Below, one piece after another: positions 6,383 through 9,665 of a stretch of 9,665 bases of DNA. Source of the DNA: Oscillospiraceae bacterium (GTDB lineage: Bacteria > Bacillota > Clostridia > Oscillospirales > Oscillospiraceae); contig JAFQSI010000274.1 in NCBI GenBank assembly GCA_017409645.1, positions 1-9,665 of the forward strand, given 5' to 3'. The notes below the pieces were generated by a model that was not told the DNA's origin, made no database searches, and was given only the letters and a program-made list of their open reading frames with translations. Within the stretch, counting starts at the first letter, position 1, and the number at the start of each line of letters is the position of its first letter. Both the position numbers and the translations under genes were made by a program.

Positions 6383-7429
6383 ATGAGGAGATTTGATTAT
6401 TCGTTCCTGCGCAATGGGGTGCTTCCGGCCCGGTTTGTGAATCTGGCGTCGAACATCACCGGTTTGAAATTCATGGCGGGCGTCCGGAAGGAACACTACG
6501 AGAAGGTATTCACGGAGCTGGAGCAGGTGGCCAAGATCCAGTCGGTCAAAAGCTCCAACGCCATCGAGGGCATCGTCACCAGCGACGAGCGGATCGCCGC
6601 CATCGTCAACGGCGACTCCGCGCCCCTGAACCACAACGAAGCGGAGATCGCCGGGTATCGCGACTGTCTGGCGGTGATCCATGAACACCACGGCACCATC
6701 GATTTCCGGACCCGGGACATCCTGCGGCTCCACGCCATGCTGATGAACCTGTCCGGCGACCCCCTGGGGGGCAAATTCAAGACCGAGGACAACGTGATTT
6801 TGGAGGTGGGCAGCGACGGACGGCGAAAGGTCCGGTTCCGGCCCACCCCTGCGGAGGAAACGCGGGATGCCATGGAGCAGCTGGAGCTGGCCTATCTGGA
6901 GGCTCGGGCCGATGCGGATATCAACCAGCTGCTGCTGATCCCCTGCGTAATCCTGGATTTTCTGTGCATCCATCCCTTCCGGGACGGCAACGGCAGAATG
7001 TCCAGGCTTCTGAGCCTGCTGCTGCTGTACAAGAACGGCTACGATGCGGGCAAGTATGTCTCCTTCGAGGAGCAGATCAACCGCTACAAGCATTTTTATT
7101 ACGACGCCCTGAAAAAATCCTCCGACGGCTGGGAGGACAACGAAAACGACTATTTCCCCTTCATGGAGAATTTCCTGTCCACCCTGTACATGTGCTACAA
7201 GGAGCTGGACTCCCGCTTCGCCGTGACCCACACCCGCCGGGTCAGCAAGCGGGAGCGGATCGAGACGACCCTGCGCAACAGCCTGATCCCTGTCAGCAAG
7301 GCGGATATCTGCAAGGTCCTGCCGGACGTCAGCCCCACCACCGTGGAAGCGGTGCTGGGCGAGATGATGCGAAAGGGCGAGATCCGCAAGCTGGGTCAGG
7401 GCAGAGCCACAAAATATATCGGAATGTAA
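6383..7429 (+). CDS. Fic family protein (AMP transferase type) with C-terminal winged helix
   Basis: Fic enzymes usually transfer AMP from ATP to a hydroxyl group on a target protein. The 348-residue product has the complete active-site motif HPFRDGNGRMSR (residues 197-208), with catalytic His197. It also has an N-terminal inhibitory motif SNAIEG (58-63) that fits (S/T)xxxE(G/N), where Glu62 would block productive ATP binding; this makes it a class II, self-inhibited Fic. GKFKTEDN, near residue 130, is the usual flap region. The last 65 or so residues look like a winged helix-turn-helix (VSKADICKVLPDVSPTTVEA), typical of this Fic subgroup. The ATG at 6383 has GAAAGG 9 nt upstream; longer in-frame extensions run back through promoter and hairpins. 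It is the first gene of the operon, and no separate antitoxin gene is visible. The winged helix might bind the dyads in front of the gene, but that is inference. Confidence 0.88.
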   Translation: MRRFDYSFLRNGVLPARFVNLASNITGLKFMAGVRKEHYEKVFTELEQVAKIQSVKSSNAIEGIVTSDERIAAIVNGDSAPLNHNEAEIAGYRDCLAVIHEHHGTIDFRTRDILRLHAMLMNLSGDPLGGKFKTEDNVILEVGSDGRRKVRFRPTPAEETRDAMEQLELAYLEARADADINQLLLIPCVILDFLCIHPFRDGNGRMSRLLSLLLLYKNGYDAGKYVSFEEQINRYKHFYYDALKKSSDGWEDNENDYFPFMENFLSTLYMCYKELDSRFAVTHTRRVSKRERIETTLRNSLIPVSKADICKVLPDVSPTTVEAVLGEMMRKGEIRKLGQGRATKYIGM

Positions 7430-7441
7430 AGGAGAGATCAT

Positions 7442-7948
7442 ATGGAACTTTGGGATGCCTATACCCGAAACGGCGTGAAGACCGGCGGCGTTTTGATCCG
7501 GGGCCAGCGGATGTGGCCCGGTATTTATCATCTGGTCTGTGAGGTGCTGGTACGGCATGTGGACGGCAGCTATCTGTGCATGATCCGCTCGAGAGAGAAG
7601 CCCAATTACCCCCTGTATCCCGAATGTACTGCCGGCGGCTCCGCCCTGCTGGGGGAGAGCCCCCTCAACTGCATCCGCCGGGAGCTGCGGGAGGAGACGG
7701 GTATCGAGTGCGATGAATTCCTGGAGGTGAACAGGACCATCCGGGAGTGTTACGCCACCATTTTCCACAGCTACATCTGCACCGTGGATTGGCCCAAGGA
7801 TGCCATCACAATGCAGGAGGGCGAGACGGAGGGATATCAGTGGCTCAGCGAGGAGGAATTCATCGGGCTTCTGAACTCCGGAAGGATGATCCCCGGCCAG
7901 CCGGAGCGGATGCGGGAATACTACGAAAAAATGGGGTATCTGCGGTGA
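7442..7948 (+). CDS. Nudix hydrolase
   Basis: Nudix enzymes cleave nucleoside diphosphates linked to another group, using divalent metal. The 168-residue product has a full Nudix box at 66-88: Gly66, five residues, Glu72, seven residues, then RELREETGI (80-88), with the metal-binding glutamates intact. The N-terminus (MELWDAYTRNG...TG...RG) resembles the Nudix subgroup related to isopentenyl-diphosphate isomerase and to YfcD-like proteins; that resemblance does not define a substrate. The start is supported by AAGGAG (7429-7434), 7 nt before the ATG and overlapping the last base of the fic stop codon. The stop overlaps the GTG of the next gene, so it should be translated from the same mRNA as fic. 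Alone in sequence terms it could be a sugar-nucleotide, oxidised-nucleotide or dinucleotide hydrolase. Confidence 0.9.
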   Translation: MELWDAYTRNGVKTGGVLIRGQRMWPGIYHLVCEVLVRHVDGSYLCMIRSREKPNYPLYPECTAGGSALLGESPLNCIRRELREETGIECDEFLEVNRTIRECYATIFHSYICTVDWPKDAITMQEGETEGYQWLSEEEFIGLLNSGRMIPGQPERMREYYEKMGYLR

Positions 7949-9075
7949 TCGTACCCGTTGACGAAAGGAACATTGCCGCCGCCGGCGCGGTCCACGCGGC
8001 CAGCTGGCGGGAAAGCCACAGCTTCTGCACCCCGGAATTTGTGGCGGCCCATACGGCCGAAACCCAGGCGGAATACCTGCGCCGGGAGATGGACGCGGGA
8101 AAGGCGCTGTTTCTGCTGCTGGACCCGGAGCCGGTGGGCGTGGTGTCTGTTCAGGAGGATCTGATCGAAAATCTGTACGTTCTGCCGGAAAAGCAGGGCA
8201 GGGGATACGGTTCGGCGCTGCTGGAGCATGCGGCTGCCCGGTGTCCGGGCACGCCCAGACTCTGGTTGCTGAATATCAATGAGAAAGCACGGCGATTTTA
8301 TGAAGCACGGGGCTTTCGGGAGACGGGGGAGCGCCGGGAACTGAAAAATGGTCTTGCGGAGCTGGAAATGACCCGCTCCCGCCTGACTGAGATCCGCCGG
8401 GCCGAGGCCGAATCCCACACCGCCGCCTATGAGAGTCTGGAGCTGTACGCCCCCGGCTCCTGGCTGTCGAAGCCGGTGAAGGCGCTGGGGGCGCTGCTGC
8501 CGCTGTATGCCGGAAGGCCGGGCCTGCGGGTGCTGGATCTGGGCAGCGGCGTGGGCCGCAACGCCATCGCCTGTGCCAGGGAATTGCCGGGATGCAGTGT
8601 GGAATGTGTGGATATTCTGCCCGTTGCCATTGAAAAGCTGCTGAAAAATGCGGAAAAAATGGGCGTGGGTGAGTCTGTCCGGGGCATCACTGCCCCCGTG
8701 GACGGGTTTGAGATCGAGCGAAATAGGTATGACCTGATCCTGGCGGCGTCGGTGCTGGAGCATCTGGACGCCCGGGCGTCCGTGGTCCGGAAGCTGCGGG
8801 AGATCTCAGCGGGCATCCGGCCCGGCGGGGCGGTGCTGATCGTCATGAACACCGGCGTCCGGGAATGGGATCGCGAAACCGGGGAGCCGCTGCCGCCCCA
8901 GTTTGAAGTGAACCTGCCCCCGGAGGAGGTCCGCACTCTGCTGGGCGACGCATTCTGCGGCTGGGAGATCCTGTGGGACAGGTGCATCCACTATGAATAC
9001 CAGGTGCCCCGGCGGGACCGGACCGCGGTCATCTCCGCGGAGGTGGTGACTTTCACCGCAAGGAGGCCCCAATGA
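7945..9075 (+). CDS. GNAT acetyltransferase fused to class I SAM-dependent methyltransferase
   Basis: This is one uninterrupted 376-residue frame with two enzyme domains. Residues 1-141 are a GNAT N-acetyltransferase, with the acetyl-CoA loop QGRGYG (84-89) and a typical NINEKARRFYEARGF helix further on. Residues 142-376 are a Rossmann-type methyltransferase with SAM-binding DLGSGVG (198-204), an acidic end of strand 2 (VECVD), and LAASVLEHLD near 266-275. The methyltransferase resembles the stand-alone TehB-like group in clostridia, which from memory often starts TEIR.AE as seen here at the junction. The start is taken as GTG 7945, overlapping the Nudix stop by 4 nt (GTGA) with only a weak ribosome site, consistent with coupled translation. 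An internal ATG at 8368, preceded by GGAG (8358-8361), could also yield a free 235-residue methyltransferase. Substrates are unknown. Confidence 0.85.
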   Translation: MIVPVDERNIAAAGAVHAASWRESHSFCTPEFVAAHTAETQAEYLRREMDAGKALFLLLDPEPVGVVSVQEDLIENLYVLPEKQGRGYGSALLEHAAARCPGTPRLWLLNINEKARRFYEARGFRETGERRELKNGLAELEMTRSRLTEIRRAEAESHTAAYESLELYAPGSWLSKPVKALGALLPLYAGRPGLRVLDLGSGVGRNAIACARELPGCSVECVDILPVAIEKLLKNAEKMGVGESVRGITAPVDGFEIERNRYDLILAASVLEHLDARASVVRKLREISAGIRPGGAVLIVMNTGVREWDRETGEPLPPQFEVNLPPEEVRTLLGDAFCGWEILWDRCIHYEYQVPRRDRTAVISAEVVTFTARRPQ

Positions 9076-9605
9076 CGACCATGACAAAAGCAAGGCTGCG
9101 GGACATCCCGCAGCTGTTTGCCCTGTACCGCACCGCCTTTCCCCGGAGCGAGCGGAAGCCCTTCGGCATCATCCTGCGGATGGCCAGGGAGGGCCGGGCG
9201 GACCTGTGGACCATCCGGCACCGGGGCCGCTTCGCGGGACTGGCTGCCACGGTCAACGGACCGGACATCGTCCTGCTGGACTATTTCGCCGTGAAAAGGT
9301 CCCTTCGGGGCCGGGGCGTCGGCTCGGCGGCCCTGATGCAGCTGGAGAAGCAATATGCGGGCCGGGGCTTTTTCGTGGAGATCGAAAGCACCCTGGAGGA
9401 AGCGGACAACCGGGACCAGCGGCAAAAACGCAAGGAATTTTATGTCAACTGCGGAATGGTGCCCATGAACACCGAGGCCGACGTATTCGGCGTCCGCATG
9501 GAGCTGCTGGGGATCCGCTGCCGGTTGGATTTTGAGGACTACAGGGGATTTTATCGGGAACACTACAGCCCCTGGGCTGCAGAGCATATCAAGGAGGTTT
9601 TATGA
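9072..9605 (+). CDS. GNAT family N-acetyltransferase
   Basis: The 177-residue product has the GNAT acetyl-CoA signature RGRGVG (79-84) after the strand VLLDYFAVK, an acidic strand FFVEIES, and a late KRKEFYVNCGM segment that fits GNAT motif B. The early FPRSERKPF segment recurs in a clostridial GNAT group of unassigned substrate. The ATG at 9072 overlaps the preceding stop (ATGA) and has AGGAGG (9061-9066) 5 nt upstream; the in-frame ATG at 9081 is too far from that site. It differs clearly from the GNAT domain of the gene before it, so the two are not a recent duplication. Confidence 0.87.
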   Translation: MTTMTKARLRDIPQLFALYRTAFPRSERKPFGIILRMAREGRADLWTIRHRGRFAGLAATVNGPDIVLLDYFAVKRSLRGRGVGSAALMQLEKQYAGRGFFVEIESTLEEADNRDQRQKRKEFYVNCGMVPMNTEADVFGVRMELLGIRCRLDFEDYRGFYREHYSPWAAEHIKEVL

Positions 9606-9665
9606 GCTGGGATCTGAAGGAAGCCATTGAATACTACCGCCGTCAGGGCGCGCCGGGGGATCAGA
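9602..9665 (+). CDS. Start of an unidentified protein, 3' partial
   Basis: An ATG overlaps the preceding stop codon (ATGA) and has AAGGAGG (9591-9597) 4 nt upstream, so this is a real gene start in the same operon. Only 21 codons are visible, beginning MSWDLKEAIEYYRRQGAPGD, which suggests an amphipathic first helix. The beginning faintly recalls small thioredoxin-like [2Fe-2S] (NuoE-like) proteins of clostridia, but this is too short to assign a function. Confidence 0.7.
   Translation, partial: MSWDLKEAIEYYRRQGAPGDQ

Noticed and set aside
6383..7429. Fic as the toxin of a two-gene toxin-antitoxin pair
   Set aside because: No small antitoxin gene flanks it, and the inhibitory SNAIEG motif is within the same chain, as in class II Fic proteins.
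6359..7768. Long open frame on the minus strand opposite fic and the Nudix gene (469 codons)
   Set aside because: It lies wholly antisense to two genes with intact family motifs, shows no recognisable domain, and fits the shadow frames expected in GC-rich coding DNA.
7747..7944. Upstream extension of the GNAT-methyltransferase frame
   Set aside because: It would overlap the Nudix gene by about 200 bp in another frame with no GNAT-like sequence; the GTG at 7945 matches the domain start.

Overview
The window reads as chromosome from a high-GC Firmicute, most likely a gut clostridium of the Oscillospirales (Oscillospiraceae/Ruminococcaceae type). The grounds are a lactocepin/C5a-peptidase-like exoprotein carrying S-layer homology (SLH) and Big2 domains, strong AGGAGG ribosome sites, consensus sigma-A promoters, a short clostridial-type peptide deformylase, and a GTAGGGGCGA-ended palindromic element of a kind I recall from such genomes. 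The taxonomy is inferred; no marker gene is present.

Region 1 (1-5484) is the 3' part of a giant secreted surface protein. It begins in the Fn3-like region that follows the catalytic domain of S8 cell-envelope proteases. It then has a first propeller-like segment, three SLH repeats in the middle of the chain, and three Big2-plus-propeller modules of about 1 kb each. The catalytic domain would lie upstream of the window. A perfect intrinsic terminator ends the gene.

Region 2 (5534-6001) is a one-gene unit: a consensus promoter, a strong ribosome site, and a short peptide deformylase with an altered motif I.

Region 3 (6002-6382) is non-coding and unusually structured. It holds a roughly 240-bp array of eight consecutive perfect hairpins, seven with 3-nt loops, arranged as a nested inverted repeat that looks like a MITE inserted into an older palindrome. 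Its last hairpin ends in a T-run and can act as a terminator. Next come two near-identical 32-bp dyads, 54 bp apart, overlapping the promoter of the following operon.

Region 4 (6383-9665, continuing past the edge) is a tightly packed operon with no room for internal terminators. It encodes a class II Fic protein with a winged-helix tail, a Nudix hydrolase, a GNAT acetyltransferase fused to a SAM methyltransferase, a second GNAT, and the first 21 codons of another gene. Consecutive genes are linked by a 12-nt gap, a 4-nt GTGA overlap, and two 4-nt ATGA overlaps, so co-expression is expected. Their substrates cannot be read from the sequence. The most distinctive points are the hairpin array, the duplicated operator-like dyads in front of fic, and the GNAT-methyltransferase fusion.
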